Shown here: positions 51,148 to 61,200 of the stretch, piece by piece
Layout: every line of letters starts with the position of its first letter
How positions within the stretch are numbered: the first letter of the stretch is position 1
NCBI RefSeq assembly: GCF_019343455.1
Contig: NZ_CP049362.1
Location: 2,604,001-2,668,000 of the forward strand
Direction of reading: 5' to 3'
Length of the DNA stretch: 64,000 nt
Source of the DNA: Alcaligenes ammonioxydans
GTDB lineage: Bacteria; Pseudomonadota; Gammaproteobacteria; Burkholderiales; Burkholderiaceae_B
Notes under the pieces: generated by a model
Database searches by the model: none
The model's input: only the letters and a program-made list of their open reading frames with translations
What the model was told of the DNA's origin: nothing
Translations under genes and position numbers: made by a program

Positions 51148-54100
51148 TTACACATTGCTCATTTGCATGGCCGCGTCCACATCCACCGCCACGATACGGG
51201 ACACACCTTGTTCTTGCATGGTGACACCAATCAGTTGTTTTGCCATCTGCATGGCAATTTTATTGTGAGAAATAAACAAAAACTGAGTTTGGTCACTCAT
51301 ACTGGCCACCAGATTGGCATAGCGTTCCGTATTGGCATCGTCCAGCGGCGCATCCACTTCGTCCAGCAAGCAAAATGGCGCGGGATTCAGTTTAAAGAAG
51401 GCAAAAACCAAGGCCGTCGCGGTCAATGCCTTTTCACCGCCAGAGAGCAAATGAATCGTGCTATTGCGTTTGCCCGGTGGCTGCGCCATCACTTGGACCC
51501 CCGCTTCCAGCACTTCGTCGCCCACCATCGTCAGTTTAGCCTCTCCACCACCAAATAGCCGTGGGAAAAGCTCGCCAAAGTGCTGATTAACGATGTTGAA
51601 TGTTTCCATGAGCAACTGGCGCGTCTCGCGATCGATCTTGCGTATGGCGTCCTCCAGCGTCTCGATGGCATCACTCAGATCCTTGTGCTGCGCATCCAGG
51701 TAGGTCTTGCGTTCCTGGGCAGTGGTCAGCTCTTCAAGGGCGGCCAGGTTGACCGGCCCCAGGCTTTCAATCTGGCGTGAAATACGTTGCACTTCCGACT
51801 GCAGCCAGCCCACGCGTTGCCATTCTGGTGTTTTTTCCTGTAACAAGCTCCAGAGCTCGGAACGATTTACCTTTCGGCTGTCCAGTTGTTCTGCAAACTG
51901 CTCGACCGCCAGGCGCGAGGCTTGTTCCTGCAACTGCAATTCGGTGACCTGCTCACGCAAGGGGCCCAGATTCTTTTCGTGCTCGGCACGGGCCTGCTCA
52001 TGTTCTCGTAATTGAGCAGCCAGCGTATCGAGCTGGATTTTTGCCAGTCGAACCGCCTCTTCACGCTCGGCGCGCAATTCCAGCGCGTCCTGCAACCCGG
52101 CTTGTGCGGCAGAAGCATCCAGATCCAGCAGCTCGCCTTGCAAGCCCTCCAACTGACCGACAGTGCGCTGCGCCTGCTCCTGCGCCAGGGCCAGATTGCG
52201 CTCCAACTCGGCCATACGCTGCACCAAGGCGCGCTCGGCAAACCGGGCGTCCTGTACCGCGCGTTCACGCTCATGCACCGTACGCCGGGCCTGCTCGGCC
52301 AGCTCCGCGCCCTGTTCGCCATCCATCTGCGCCTGGGCAAACGCCCCCTGATGCTCGGCCAGTTCTTCGTCCAAGGCTTCAAAACGGGCCTCGAATTCCT
52401 CACGGTTCGCCTGCAGCTCTTCACGCTGTACCGCCAACTCCTCCAGCTCCTCGTTGATTCGAGAACCTCGCTCCTGCGATTGCTGAGCTTGTTGCGCCAG
52501 CTTGGAATACTCCAGTTGCACATCGTGCATGCGGGCCGTCAGCTCACCGACACGGGCCCGGGCGGGAACCAAACCATTGCGAACCTGCTGCAAAGCCATT
52601 TCGGCCTGGGTGCTGGCATGCCCAAGCTCATCCACAATCAGTTGGGCACCACGCAGCTCACGCTCCAGATGAGCAATCTCCTGCTGGCGCGCCAACATAC
52701 CCGCCTGCTCAGAGTCGGGGGCATAAAAGCGAATACTGTAGCGATCCACCACATGACCATCCCGCACCACGATGGCCATTTGATCCGTCAATTGCTCACG
52801 CAAGCTCAAGGCCTGCTTCAAATCTGGGCAGACATAAATCTGCTGTAACCAGTTGTCCAGCAAACTGCGTAAACCGCCGTCCTGCTGTCGCAAAACCGAG
52901 CTCAACAAGGGCAGGTCCAAGCCCGCCTTGCCTGACACCCCCGCCTCAGGCAACTGATAAAAACTTAAACGGGCCGGAGGGGCATCACTGGCAAACGCTG
53001 CGGTCATATCCAGCCGACGCAGCTCCAACGCCGTCATGCGCTCGCGCAGGACCGATTCCAGCGCCGTTTCCCAACCTTTTTCCACGTCCAGGCTTTGCCA
53101 GAGCCGCTTCATGCTCTCCAGCCCATGCTTGGCCAGCCAGGGCTCCAACGTTCCCTTGCGAGCCACATCCTCCTGCAGACGGCTCAGGGCCAGATGGCGT
53201 GCCTCCAGACGAGCCATATCCTGCCCGCCTTGCAAGGCCTGTTGCTGGGCTTGCTTGCGCTCTTCTTCGAGCCGGGGCAACTGAGCCTCCAGATGCTGCA
53301 TGTGTTCCTGGGCCTGCTGCAGCTGGCTCTGCAGCATGTTCAGATCACCTTGCAAACGCTCCAGATTGTCCGGGTCCGGGGCATTGAGTTCGCACAGCTC
53401 TTGCCTGAGGCGTTCCTGACGCTGCTCCAGCCCCTGAATCTGCCGGTCGGCATCGCGTTGGGATTGTGCCGCCAGCGCCAGGTTTTGTTCCAGACGAGCC
53501 AGGACCATACGCATTTCGTCACGACGCTGAGCCTGCTCGCGTACATGCTGCTCCAGTTCGGGCAAGGCGGCTTGAGCCTCTTCCAGCAGAATCTGCAGCT
53601 CTTCCAGCTTTACCGCTGCTTCTTCGCGCTGCTGCTCGCTGTTTTCCAACTCCTGCTGACAGTGCTCCTGCTGCTCGATCCAGTCATGCTGCTGTTGCTC
53701 CAGCTGTTCACGACGTTGAGCCATGCGGCTGCGCGAATCGAGCACATGACGGATTTCCGCCTCCAGGCTGGACACTTGGGAACCCGCTTCGTAAAGCTGG
53801 CTTTGCGCCAGATGCAAGGCGTCGCCCGCCTGCAAATGAGCCTGTCGTTGCGACTCCAGGGTCGCTTCGGCATGGCGCAAACCGGCAATGGATTGTTCCA
53901 ACTTGGTCTGAGCCTGCTCAATGGCCAGAAATCGGGCTTTCTGATCGCTCTGCGCGTTGGACTCTTTCAAGAGCCACAATACATTTTGCTTGAGTTCACC
54001 GTCTTGCTGCAGATCGCGATATTGACGGGCCACTTCCGCCTGGGCCTGCAGTTTTTCCAACTGCGCATCCAGCTCCCGCTGAATATCCTCAACACGCAGC

Positions 54101-54672
54101 AGATTTTCACGAGTGTCGCGCAAACGGCTTTCCGTTTCGCGACGGCGCTCCTTGTAGCGCGACACGCCCGCCGCTTCTTCCAGAAATACACGCAGCTCTT
54201 CGGGCTTGGCTTCAATCAGGCGGTTAATCATCCCCTGCCCAATGATCGCGTAACCCCGCGCGCCCAGTCCAGTACCCAAAAAGATGTCATGAATGTCACG
54301 CCGGCGAACGGCTTGATTATTCAAAAAATAGCTGCTGGTGCCGTCCCGGCTCAGAACACGCCGTACCGAGATTTCGGCATAGGTGCTCCACTGGCCCGAG
54401 GCGCGCCCTTCGGAATTATCGAAAACCAGCTCAACCGAAGCTCGCCCAGCCGGTTTGCGTTGCGAGGAGCCATTGAAAATCACGTCCTGCATGGACTCGC
54501 CACGCAGTTCTGACGCTTTGCTCTCGCCCAGCACCCAACGCACCGCGTCGATGATATTGGATTTTCCACAGCCGTTGGGCCCGACCACCCCGACCAACTG
54601 ACTGGGAGTTGGAATGGAAGTCGGGTCCACAAAGGATTTGAAACCGGCTAGTTTGATCTGGGTTAAACGCAC
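51148..54672 (-). CDS. smc: Chromosome segregation protein SMC
   Basis: SMC condenses and segregates chromosomes as an ATPase dimer with ScpAB. The 1174-residue sequence has Walker A (GVVGPNGCGKSNIIDAVRWV), long heptad-rich coiled coils either side of a hinge (about residues 510-640) and the C-terminal signature LLSGGEKALTATALVFAFFK. Walker B is in CLLDEVDAPLDDAN. The start is a GTG (54670-54672) with no strong ribosome site. It lies 45 bp upstream of zipA. Confidence 0.97.
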   Translation of the reverse strand: MRLTQIKLAGFKSFVDPTSIPTPSQLVGVVGPNGCGKSNIIDAVRWVLGESKASELRGESMQDVIFNGSSQRKPAGRASVELVFDNSEGRASGQWSTYAEISVRRVLSRDGTSSYFLNNQAVRRRDIHDIFLGTGLGARGYAIIGQGMINRLIEAKPEELRVFLEEAAGVSRYKERRRETESRLRDTRENLLRVEDIQRELDAQLEKLQAQAEVARQYRDLQQDGELKQNVLWLLKESNAQSDQKARFLAIEQAQTKLEQSIAGLRHAEATLESQRQAHLQAGDALHLAQSQLYEAGSQVSSLEAEIRHVLDSRSRMAQRREQLEQQQHDWIEQQEHCQQELENSEQQREEAAVKLEELQILLEEAQAALPELEQHVREQAQRRDEMRMVLARLEQNLALAAQSQRDADRQIQGLEQRQERLRQELCELNAPDPDNLERLQGDLNMLQSQLQQAQEHMQHLEAQLPRLEEERKQAQQQALQGGQDMARLEARHLALSRLQEDVARKGTLEPWLAKHGLESMKRLWQSLDVEKGWETALESVLRERMTALELRRLDMTAAFASDAPPARLSFYQLPEAGVSGKAGLDLPLLSSVLRQQDGGLRSLLDNWLQQIYVCPDLKQALSLREQLTDQMAIVVRDGHVVDRYSIRFYAPDSEQAGMLARQQEIAHLERELRGAQLIVDELGHASTQAEMALQQVRNGLVPARARVGELTARMHDVQLEYSKLAQQAQQSQERGSRINEELEELAVQREELQANREEFEARFEALDEELAEHQGAFAQAQMDGEQGAELAEQARRTVHERERAVQDARFAERALVQRMAELERNLALAQEQAQRTVGQLEGLQGELLDLDASAAQAGLQDALELRAEREEAVRLAKIQLDTLAAQLREHEQARAEHEKNLGPLREQVTELQLQEQASRLAVEQFAEQLDSRKVNRSELWSLLQEKTPEWQRVGWLQSEVQRISRQIESLGPVNLAALEELTTAQERKTYLDAQHKDLSDAIETLEDAIRKIDRETRQLLMETFNIVNQHFGELFPRLFGGGEAKLTMVGDEVLEAGVQVMAQPPGKRNSTIHLLSGGEKALTATALVFAFFKLNPAPFCLLDEVDAPLDDANTERYANLVASMSDQTQFLFISHNKIAMQMAKQLIGVTMQEQGVSRIVAVDVDAAMQMSNV

Positions 54673-55173
54673 AGGGTAGAAATCAGCTCAGAAAAGACCA
54701 CTTTTGAACAAGCGCACAGGCGCATTTCGATCTGCCTGGCATTGCGAGTCGTATGATACCGCAGCACCTGCCGCCCACAGCAAAGACACGGAAAAAACAA
54801 ATGAAAACCACCGCAGGATCAGCGAGGTGATAAGGCAGTAAACTAATTGCTGCCGTCAAGACCGGTTTACCCTGCCCGCTCAAGCAGCCAGACGCTGCAG
54901 GCCGAGCTCTTACAATGGCGCTTTGCCCGTATCGGCCCGGTCTGAAAATTCGAGCATAGAGACAGGCGCAATGAATTTTCTAATACCACTGCCCCCGCAG
55001 TCCCTGTTATTCTTGCTCCCCATCTCTGTTCGTAAATTTCGCACCGGCTCAGGCTTTGTCAAGAAACTCAGGGCGAGCAGCCCACGGCAAGCTTGTTCTG
55101 TCTGATACCTGGCTTTGATTCGTGCCCGTGGTCCGGCGACCGCAGTTTGGCGCACACGCATTCGGGATGTATT
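54673..55173. other. 501-bp divergent spacer between smc and lplT
   Basis: Promoters for both genes are expected here. Short frames exist, but none shows conserved features or a ribosome site. A TATCAT-like -10 for smc occurs near 54755, but no good -35 stands with it. I see no tRNA-like or repeat structure. Confidence 0.45.
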
Positions 55174-56484
55174 TTGAATAAAGGATTTTATCTGGTCATG
55201 GCCGCGCAGGCATTGTCGTCAGTTGCCGACAATGCCTTGTTGATTGCCGCCATCGCCCTGATCGCAGACCTTCACGGGCCAATCTGGATGGTCCCCATGA
55301 TGAAATGGTGGTTTGCGCTGTCCTATGTGCTATTGGCCGCGTTTGTGGGAGCCTTTGCCGACTCGTATCCCAAAGGCCGGGTCATGTTCGCCACCAACGC
55401 CATCAAGCTGATAGGGTGCATGCTGATGTTCTGCCATCAGTACTTTGGAATGAGCGACTCCCAGCAACTGGTGCTGGTCTTTGTGTCCTACACCCTGGTT
55501 GGCGTGGGAGCGGCCGCCTACTCACCAGCCAAGTATGGCATCGTGACCGAAATGCTCAAGCCTGAACAACTGGTCAAAGGCAACAGCTGGATCGAAGGCC
55601 TGACAGTCCTATCCATTATCGCAGGCACCGTACTAGGCGGCATCCTGATCAATCCTTCCATTGCAGGCGCCCTGGCCGAACACCCGTTGATTGCCTCCCT
55701 GGCGCAGACTCGTGCCGAAGTTGCCATCCTGCTTATTTCCCTGATTTACCTGGCGGCAGCCCTGTGCAATTTGCTCATTCCCCGCACCAATATCCACTAT
55801 CCACCACAACAGAAAAATCCCGTCCTGCTGCTCAAGGAATTTCGTACCTATGTACAAATTCTGTGGCGTGACAAGCTGGGCCAGATTTCGCTGGCGGTCA
55901 CCACCTTGTTCTGGGGCGCTGGCGCAACCTTGCAATTCATTGTGATCGAGTGGGGGGCACAGCATCTGGGCTACCGCCTGGATCAGGCTTCGGTTCTGAT
56001 GGGGGTGGCGGCATTGGGAACCGTCTTTGGCGCGATTTTTGCCGCTCGGGTTCCCTTGAAAAAATCGCTGGCAGTCCTGCCCGTGGGCGTGGCGATGGGC
56101 TTTGTCGTGTTGCTTATGCCGCTGGTCCACGAAAAATGGGCTGTCTATACCCTGCTGATGGCTATTGGCGGTCTATCGGGCTTTTTCGTGGTACCCATGA
56201 ATGCGCTGTTGCAACATCGTGGTCACGTCATGCTCTCGGCAGGCCACTCGATTGCGGTCCAGAATTTCAACGAACAGCTCAATATTCTGTTCATGCTGGC
56301 GCTATACAGCCTGCTGCTATGGCTGCGCTTGCCGATCAATTACATCATTGTGTTTTTTGGCCTGCTGGTGGCATCCCTGATGACCGTCTTTATCATGTGG
56401 AAAAACGCTAATCTGCGTGAACATCCTGAGCTGGAAGCCTGCATTGGACAGGAAGGTCATGGCCAAGCCCTGACGGCAAAATAA
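55174..56484 (+). CDS. lplT: Lysophospholipid transporter LplT
   Basis: LplT flips lysophospholipids inward for reacylation. I start at the TTG at 55174 (GGGA seven bases upstream), which gives NKGFYLVMAAQALSSVADNA, the expected N-terminus, and 436 residues. About twelve membrane segments of the MFS fold and the near-invariant LVGVGAAAYSPAKYGIVTEM are present. In E. coli lplT is cotranscribed with aas; here no acyltransferase follows. Confidence 0.92.
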   Translation: MNKGFYLVMAAQALSSVADNALLIAAIALIADLHGPIWMVPMMKWWFALSYVLLAAFVGAFADSYPKGRVMFATNAIKLIGCMLMFCHQYFGMSDSQQLVLVFVSYTLVGVGAAAYSPAKYGIVTEMLKPEQLVKGNSWIEGLTVLSIIAGTVLGGILINPSIAGALAEHPLIASLAQTRAEVAILLISLIYLAAALCNLLIPRTNIHYPPQQKNPVLLLKEFRTYVQILWRDKLGQISLAVTTLFWGAGATLQFIVIEWGAQHLGYRLDQASVLMGVAALGTVFGAIFAARVPLKKSLAVLPVGVAMGFVVLLMPLVHEKWAVYTLLMAIGGLSGFFVVPMNALLQHRGHVMLSAGHSIAVQNFNEQLNILFMLALYSLLLWLRLPINYIIVFFGLLVASLMTVFIMWKNANLREHPELEACIGQEGHGQALTAK

Positions 56485-56535
56485 AGAGGTACAGGCAGAG
56501 CGCCCTGGGCCTGCCGCTGCGTGGCGGCGACCCGC

Positions 56536-57447
56536 TCAGGGCTGAGCCTGCAACTGCCGTAACAAGGACAGATCCCGCCAGGCGTTGGCCTTGTGCTGCG
56601 GGCGCAGCAAGAGCGAAGCAGGATGGTAAGTCACCACCAAAGGCACGCTACGGCCCAGCGTGTCGGTGTAACTCAGGACCTGACCGCGCAAAGTTTCCAG
56701 ATCCTGCTCGCAACCACTAAGCGCCATTGCGGCCACATGACCGACCGCCAGCAAACGTCGCGGCTGCACCAGACGAATCTGCGCATCCAGAAAGGCCCGA
56801 CATGCAGCCAGCTCCTCCGGGGCGGGAGGACGATTTCCCAGTGGGCGGCACTTGACCAAATGCGCTTTATAAATCGAGGCGTTAGGAATGGCGCTGTTGA
56901 GCATGGCCTGCAACAACAGCCCTGCCTTGCCATCAAAAGGCTGTGCGCTACGATCATCGCTGGTCCCTGGTGCTTCGCCCACAATCATCCAGTCGGGTTC
57001 GGCCACCAGCTCTGACCCAAAGACGACCTGCGCACGACCAGTATGCAGGCCACACTCCTGGCATGCCTGTGCCTGCTCCAACAAGCTGGCCATATCCCGC
57101 GCCTTCTCGGGCTGAATCAGCACGGCAGGGCGCTGAACCACCTCTTCGACTGGCACGGGAGCCGCTGGTCGGGCCCCCGATTTACGCAATACCGCCAAAG
57201 CCTGATCACGCGCTGACAGCGCATCGCTGGCTGCGCCGGAAACAGCGGCCACCGGCACAGGGCGGTCAGCAGGTGGAACCGCCCGCTCAAGTGCGGGGGC
57301 CGCAGCCGACGTCCCGACTGGCGGCGCAGGTGCCAGCGCTTGAACGGCAGGCTGGGCCTGGGGCAAACGGGCCAGAAAGGCGCGCTCCAGCCCCAGCTCC
57401 AACAGCCAGCTACGCTGTAAGGGGGAGATAGGCTGAAAGTCGATCAT
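56536..57447 (-). CDS. Uracil-DNA glycosylase, iron-sulfur family 4 type
   Basis: This 303-residue protein removes uracil from DNA. The first 120 or so residues are a Pro/Ala-rich, probably disordered region. The catalytic domain follows, with cluster cysteines in CQECGLHTGR and further on in VKCRPLGNRPP and ACRAF. The motif IVGEAPGTSDDRSAQPFDGKAG binds uracil, and the C-terminal motif reads VVTYHPASLLL. It overlaps the tsaB-rimI stop by 4 bp. Confidence 0.92.
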   Translation of the reverse strand: MIDFQPISPLQRSWLLELGLERAFLARLPQAQPAVQALAPAPPVGTSAAAPALERAVPPADRPVPVAAVSGAASDALSARDQALAVLRKSGARPAAPVPVEEVVQRPAVLIQPEKARDMASLLEQAQACQECGLHTGRAQVVFGSELVAEPDWMIVGEAPGTSDDRSAQPFDGKAGLLLQAMLNSAIPNASIYKAHLVKCRPLGNRPPAPEELAACRAFLDAQIRLVQPRRLLAVGHVAAMALSGCEQDLETLRGQVLSYTDTLGRSVPLVVTYHPASLLLRPQHKANAWRDLSLLRQLQAQP

Positions 57448-58676
57448 GCCTCTGCCTTATCGGCCAGGCTCAAGCTCATCAAGACCGCGTCTTCCCGCAC
57501 GCCTTCTTTGAAAGGGTAATAGTTTTTACGCACGCCATCGGGCTTGAAACCATACTTCTCATACAAACCGATTGCTGCTGCATTTGAGGCCCGCACTTCC
57601 AGAACGAGCCGCTCCACTGCGCACTGTCGTGCCCATTGGAGACCGTCATCGAGCAACTGGCGCGCCAGACCTTGCCGCCGCTGCTCAGGAGCGACCCCGA
57701 TCAGCAACAGCTCGATCATGTCCGGGGCCTGCAGCCAAATAGCATAGCCCTGTACCTGCCCCTGCTTATGGATAATCCGGCAGCAATACGCTGTGTTACC
57801 CAAGGCATCCGTCACGTTGCCCGCCGTCCAGGGGTGGCTTTCCACGCGCCGTTCTATATCCAGCACGGCCGACACATGCCCGGGCTGCATGGCTTCAATT
57901 TGCCAGGGCTGATCCAAAGCGGCCGGGTTGCCGCCCAAGCCCTGCTCGCGCTCCGAAATGGTGTAGGCGACTTTTTCGCGCACATACAACGGCATGGCCA
58001 TATCAGGAGCAATACCCTTCCCCTGGTCCAGATCATGCAAGGCCAGGCGTGCAACACTGGCGCTTGTCGCGCGCCATGCCGGCCCGACCTGCCAATCGTG
58101 CGCCCGTACAGCCGATGTCAGATCGGGGAACTGCTGCAAGGCATCTCCCACCACCAGAATCTGCTGGTGTCTCGCAATCACGCCCTCGGCCTGCAAACGG
58201 GCAATCCAATCAGTAAGCTGGGCGGCATCCAGCAACACCGGGCTTTGCTGCACAGTCCAGGCCGTCTGAGCCGACCAACTGTAGACGGCTGCATACACCT
58301 CCTGCATGCGCGCATCCTGCGCCACCACATAGGCTGTATTTTCGACCGGTGAACCACTGGCGGCCGCCGCCAGGAGAGAAGACACGGGCAAGACGGGCAG
58401 ACCCAGCGCAAAGGCCATGCCCTGAGCGACGCCGCAAGCCACGCGCAGACCGGTAAAACCGCCCGGACCCTGCCCGAACGCAATGGCACTTAAGGCCTGC
58501 CGGTCAAGGCCGGCCTGCTCCAGCAACTGCTCGGCCATCGGCAAAAGCCGTTCAGCATGATCACCACTGCCCTCGTGGCTCAGCCCCACAAGCGAGATAC
58601 CCGCAGGTGTGCGAGACAACAAGGTCAGTTCACAGAGATTGGAGGAAGTCTCCAGGGCAAGAATATGTGCATCCAT
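57444..58676 (-). CDS. tsaB: Bifunctional TsaB-RimI fusion
   Basis: Residues 1 to about 235 match TsaB, the non-catalytic partner of TsaD in tRNA threonylcarbamoyl-adenosine synthesis (ILALETSSNLCELTLL, AFGQGPGGFTGLRVACGVAQ). Residues about 260-410 form a GNAT acetyltransferase like RimI (LLLIGVAPEQRRQGLARQLL, LEVRASNAAAIGLYEKYGF), which acetylates the N-terminal Ala of ribosomal protein bS18. The linker is about 25 residues and the frame is continuous. The ATG at 58674-58676 is preferred to the adjacent GTG. Confidence 0.94.
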   Translation of the reverse strand: MDAHILALETSSNLCELTLLSRTPAGISLVGLSHEGSGDHAERLLPMAEQLLEQAGLDRQALSAIAFGQGPGGFTGLRVACGVAQGMAFALGLPVLPVSSLLAAAASGSPVENTAYVVAQDARMQEVYAAVYSWSAQTAWTVQQSPVLLDAAQLTDWIARLQAEGVIARHQQILVVGDALQQFPDLTSAVRAHDWQVGPAWRATSASVARLALHDLDQGKGIAPDMAMPLYVREKVAYTISEREQGLGGNPAALDQPWQIEAMQPGHVSAVLDIERRVESHPWTAGNVTDALGNTAYCCRIIHKQGQVQGYAIWLQAPDMIELLLIGVAPEQRRQGLARQLLDDGLQWARQCAVERLVLEVRASNAAAIGLYEKYGFKPDGVRKNYYPFKEGVREDAVLMSLSLADKAEA

Positions 58677-58953
58677 CACGCTATTTTAGTTTAAGCGGAC
58701 TGAAAATAGGCGGCTCTGAATACACGGGCAAGGACAAAGCCCGGTTCGAAGCAGTCCGGGACAACTTGTTTGGCGGACGGGCGTTTTATAGACCAGAGCC
58801 AAAACGACCAATGAGACTATTTGCTGCCGTACAATCTCGCCGAAGAATGTGCCAAACCTGCCACAAGGCGCATAAATAGTACAAAACACTTAATGTGTAA
58901 TATTTTTCTACACCCCCCTATACGCGCTTTCTGATGCCTGTTACATTTTCGCT

Positions 58954-59688
58954 ATGAATACGCCGACCCCCCCCCTCACCCGCAAAATCCTTGTCGTTGA
59001 CGACGATCCACGCTTGCGCGATTTGTTGCGCCGCTATCTGTCTGAACAAGGGTTCAACGTCTTCGTTGCCGAAGACGGTAAAGAAATGGCCAAACTCTGG
59101 CAACGCGAGCATTTCGATCTGCTGGTATTGGATCTGATGCTGCCCGGCGAAGATGGCCTGTCCATCTGTCGTCGGCTGCGCGGCGGACACGACAATACTC
59201 CAATCATCATGCTCACGGCCAAGGCCGAGGAAATCGACCGCATCGTGGGCCTGGAGATGGGTGCTGATGACTACCTCATCAAACCGTTCAACCCCCGCGA
59301 ATTGCTGGCCCGTGTCAACGCTATCTTGCGACGCCGTGGTACCGAGGAACACCCCGGCGCACCTAGTCAGGAAAATGAATCGATCGAGTTCGGCCCGTAT
59401 GTGCTGAACCTGTCCACACGCACACTGACCCGCAACAACGAAGTTGTCCCGATCACCACGGGCGAGTTCTCGGTGCTAAAGGTGTTTGCCCGCCATCCCA
59501 AGATCCCCCTGTCACGCGACAAACTGATGGAGCTGGCTCGTGGTCGCGAATATGAAGCCTTTGACCGCAGCCTTGACGTGCAGATTTCGCGTCTGCGCAA
59601 GCTGATCGAACCCAATGCCTCCAAACCCGTGTTTATCCAAACGGTGTGGGGCCTGGGCTACGTGTTCGTTCCAGACGGCGGTAACTGA
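58954..59688 (+). CDS. ompR: Two-component response regulator OmpR
   Basis: OmpR is the osmotic and envelope response regulator. The 244-residue protein has a receiver domain with the acidic pair in ILVVDDDPRLRD, the phospho-acceptor Asp in DLLVLDLMLPGEDG and Lys in DDYLIKPFNPRELL. The winged-helix DNA-binding domain ends in RLRKLIEPNASKPVFIQTVW and GLGYVFV. The upstream 274 bp is AT-rich near 58880-58915, where its promoter should be. Confidence 0.96.
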   Translation: MNTPTPPLTRKILVVDDDPRLRDLLRRYLSEQGFNVFVAEDGKEMAKLWQREHFDLLVLDLMLPGEDGLSICRRLRGGHDNTPIIMLTAKAEEIDRIVGLEMGADDYLIKPFNPRELLARVNAILRRRGTEEHPGAPSQENESIEFGPYVLNLSTRTLTRNNEVVPITTGEFSVLKVFARHPKIPLSRDKLMELARGREYEAFDRSLDVQISRLRKLIEPNASKPVFIQTVWGLGYVFVPDGGN

Positions 59689-59690
59689 CC

Positions 59691-61133
59691 TTGTCTTCCG
59701 GTCAGCAAGAGGGGCGGCCCACCACGGCCGCCCAACGCCGAGCAAGAAAAAACTCGAGTATCCGGCTAGGTTTATTCAGCCGGTCTTTTTTATTGCTTGC
59801 CGCGTTAATGCTCGTCAGCCTGGGTGCCTGGCTGCAAGTATTCTTCAGTATGGAAGAAGGACCGCGTGCTGCCCAAATGGCGCAGCGCGTGGCATCCATT
59901 GTCAGCATCACCCGCTCGGCTCTGGTGTACGCGCCCCCGGCGGTACGCCCCGCCCTGCTGCTGGATCTGGCCACCAAGGAAAGTCTGCGCGTCCAGCCAC
60001 GCGAGAACACCGACGAACTTGAACCCTTGCCACGCTCCAATTACTGGCAGCACGTCTCTACCGAAGTGCGTGGCGCACTGGGCAGCCAGACCCTGATCAT
60101 GTGGTCGGTCAACAGCGTGCCAGGCATCTGGGTTTCCTTTGATATCAATGAAGACCAGTATTGGCTGGTTTTTGACCGCGAACAGTTAAGCCTGACTGCC
60201 GGCGTGGAGTGGCTAGGCTGGGGTGCCACCGCCCTGTTGCTGGCCTTGATCGGTGCCGCTGTCAGTGTGCGTTTCGTGAACCGGCCTTTGGCCCAGTTGG
60301 CCAAGGTGGCCCAGCAACTGGCCCGTGGCGAGACTCCCAGCACGCTTCCTGAAAAAGGTCCAGTTGAAATCCGCGACATGAATATCGCGTTTAACCGCAT
60401 GGCTCGGGACATCCGCCAGACAGAGGCGGATAGGGAAATCATGCTGGCCGGTATTTCGCACGACTTGCGCACACCGCTGGCGCGCATGCGTCTGGAAATT
60501 GAATTAAGCCAGGTATCGGACGAAACACGCGCCGCCATTGACGAGGACCTGGCCCAGATCGACCACAGTATTGGTCAATTGATGGAATATGCCCGTCCCG
60601 CTACGGCTGTCCCTGAACATGGCATTGATGTTTCGGCCGTGCTCAATGACGTCTACGAACGCGAGCGCACGCATACCGAATCGCTGGGTGGGATTTTGAC
60701 GGCCTCCGTCGAACCCAATCTGTATGCCCGCATCAGCGCCCACGACCTGAAACGTATCGTCTCCAACCTGATCGAAAACGCCCGTCGTTACGGACGCAGT
60801 CCCGAAGATGACCGGGCACGCATTGAGCTGTCTGCCCATCAGCACGGCAATATTCTGGTCATTGCCGTCAAGGATCAGGGCGCCGGTATTGCCAAAGGCG
60901 ACATCCAGCGCCTGCTACGGCCCTTCTCCCGGGGTGTATCCGCGCGTACGGGGGTCAGTGGTGCCGGTTTGGGTTTGGCGATTGTGGAACGTCTCTTGGG
61001 CCAGGTAGGTGGGCACTTTGAGCTTATCAGCGCCCCCTCTGAAGGCCTGACAGCCCGCATTCAATTGCCCCGCATCCGCGCCAGTCGTAATGCACCAGGA
61101 ACACAAGGCGATAAAGACACCAAAAACGCCTGA
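59691..61133 (+). CDS. envZ: Sensor histidine kinase EnvZ
   Basis: EnvZ phosphorylates OmpR. The 480-residue protein starts with a TTG at 59691, two bases after the ompR stop. It has a first membrane segment (FLLLAALMLVSLGAWLQVFF), a periplasmic domain and a second segment (WLGWGATALLLALIGAAVSV). A HAMP linker follows, then the phospho-His motif AGISHDLRTPLARMRLE and the ATP-binding N and G boxes (NLIENARRYG, DQGAGIAKGD, GAGLGLAIVERLL). Confidence 0.95.
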   Translation: MSSGQQEGRPTTAAQRRARKNSSIRLGLFSRSFLLLAALMLVSLGAWLQVFFSMEEGPRAAQMAQRVASIVSITRSALVYAPPAVRPALLLDLATKESLRVQPRENTDELEPLPRSNYWQHVSTEVRGALGSQTLIMWSVNSVPGIWVSFDINEDQYWLVFDREQLSLTAGVEWLGWGATALLLALIGAAVSVRFVNRPLAQLAKVAQQLARGETPSTLPEKGPVEIRDMNIAFNRMARDIRQTEADREIMLAGISHDLRTPLARMRLEIELSQVSDETRAAIDEDLAQIDHSIGQLMEYARPATAVPEHGIDVSAVLNDVYERERTHTESLGGILTASVEPNLYARISAHDLKRIVSNLIENARRYGRSPEDDRARIELSAHQHGNILVIAVKDQGAGIAKGDIQRLLRPFSRGVSARTGVSGAGLGLAIVERLLGQVGGHFELISAPSEGLTARIQLPRIRASRNAPGTQGDKDTKNA

Positions 61134-61200
61134 ACCCACCGGGCCTTGGGTTGAAGGCCGCCTGCTTTTTGCCCAAGGCTTTCTTCAACCCTAGGTCCGA

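Noticed and set aside
53095..54513. 472-codon plus-strand frame opposite smc
   Set aside because: It is a mirror of the smc coiled-coil region, Leu/Gln-rich because of Gln/Leu/Glu codons on the real strand.
54683..55161. Small frames in the smc-lplT spacer
   Set aside because: None has a ribosome site or conserved sequence, and overlapping frames exist on both strands as expected for GC-rich non-coding DNA.
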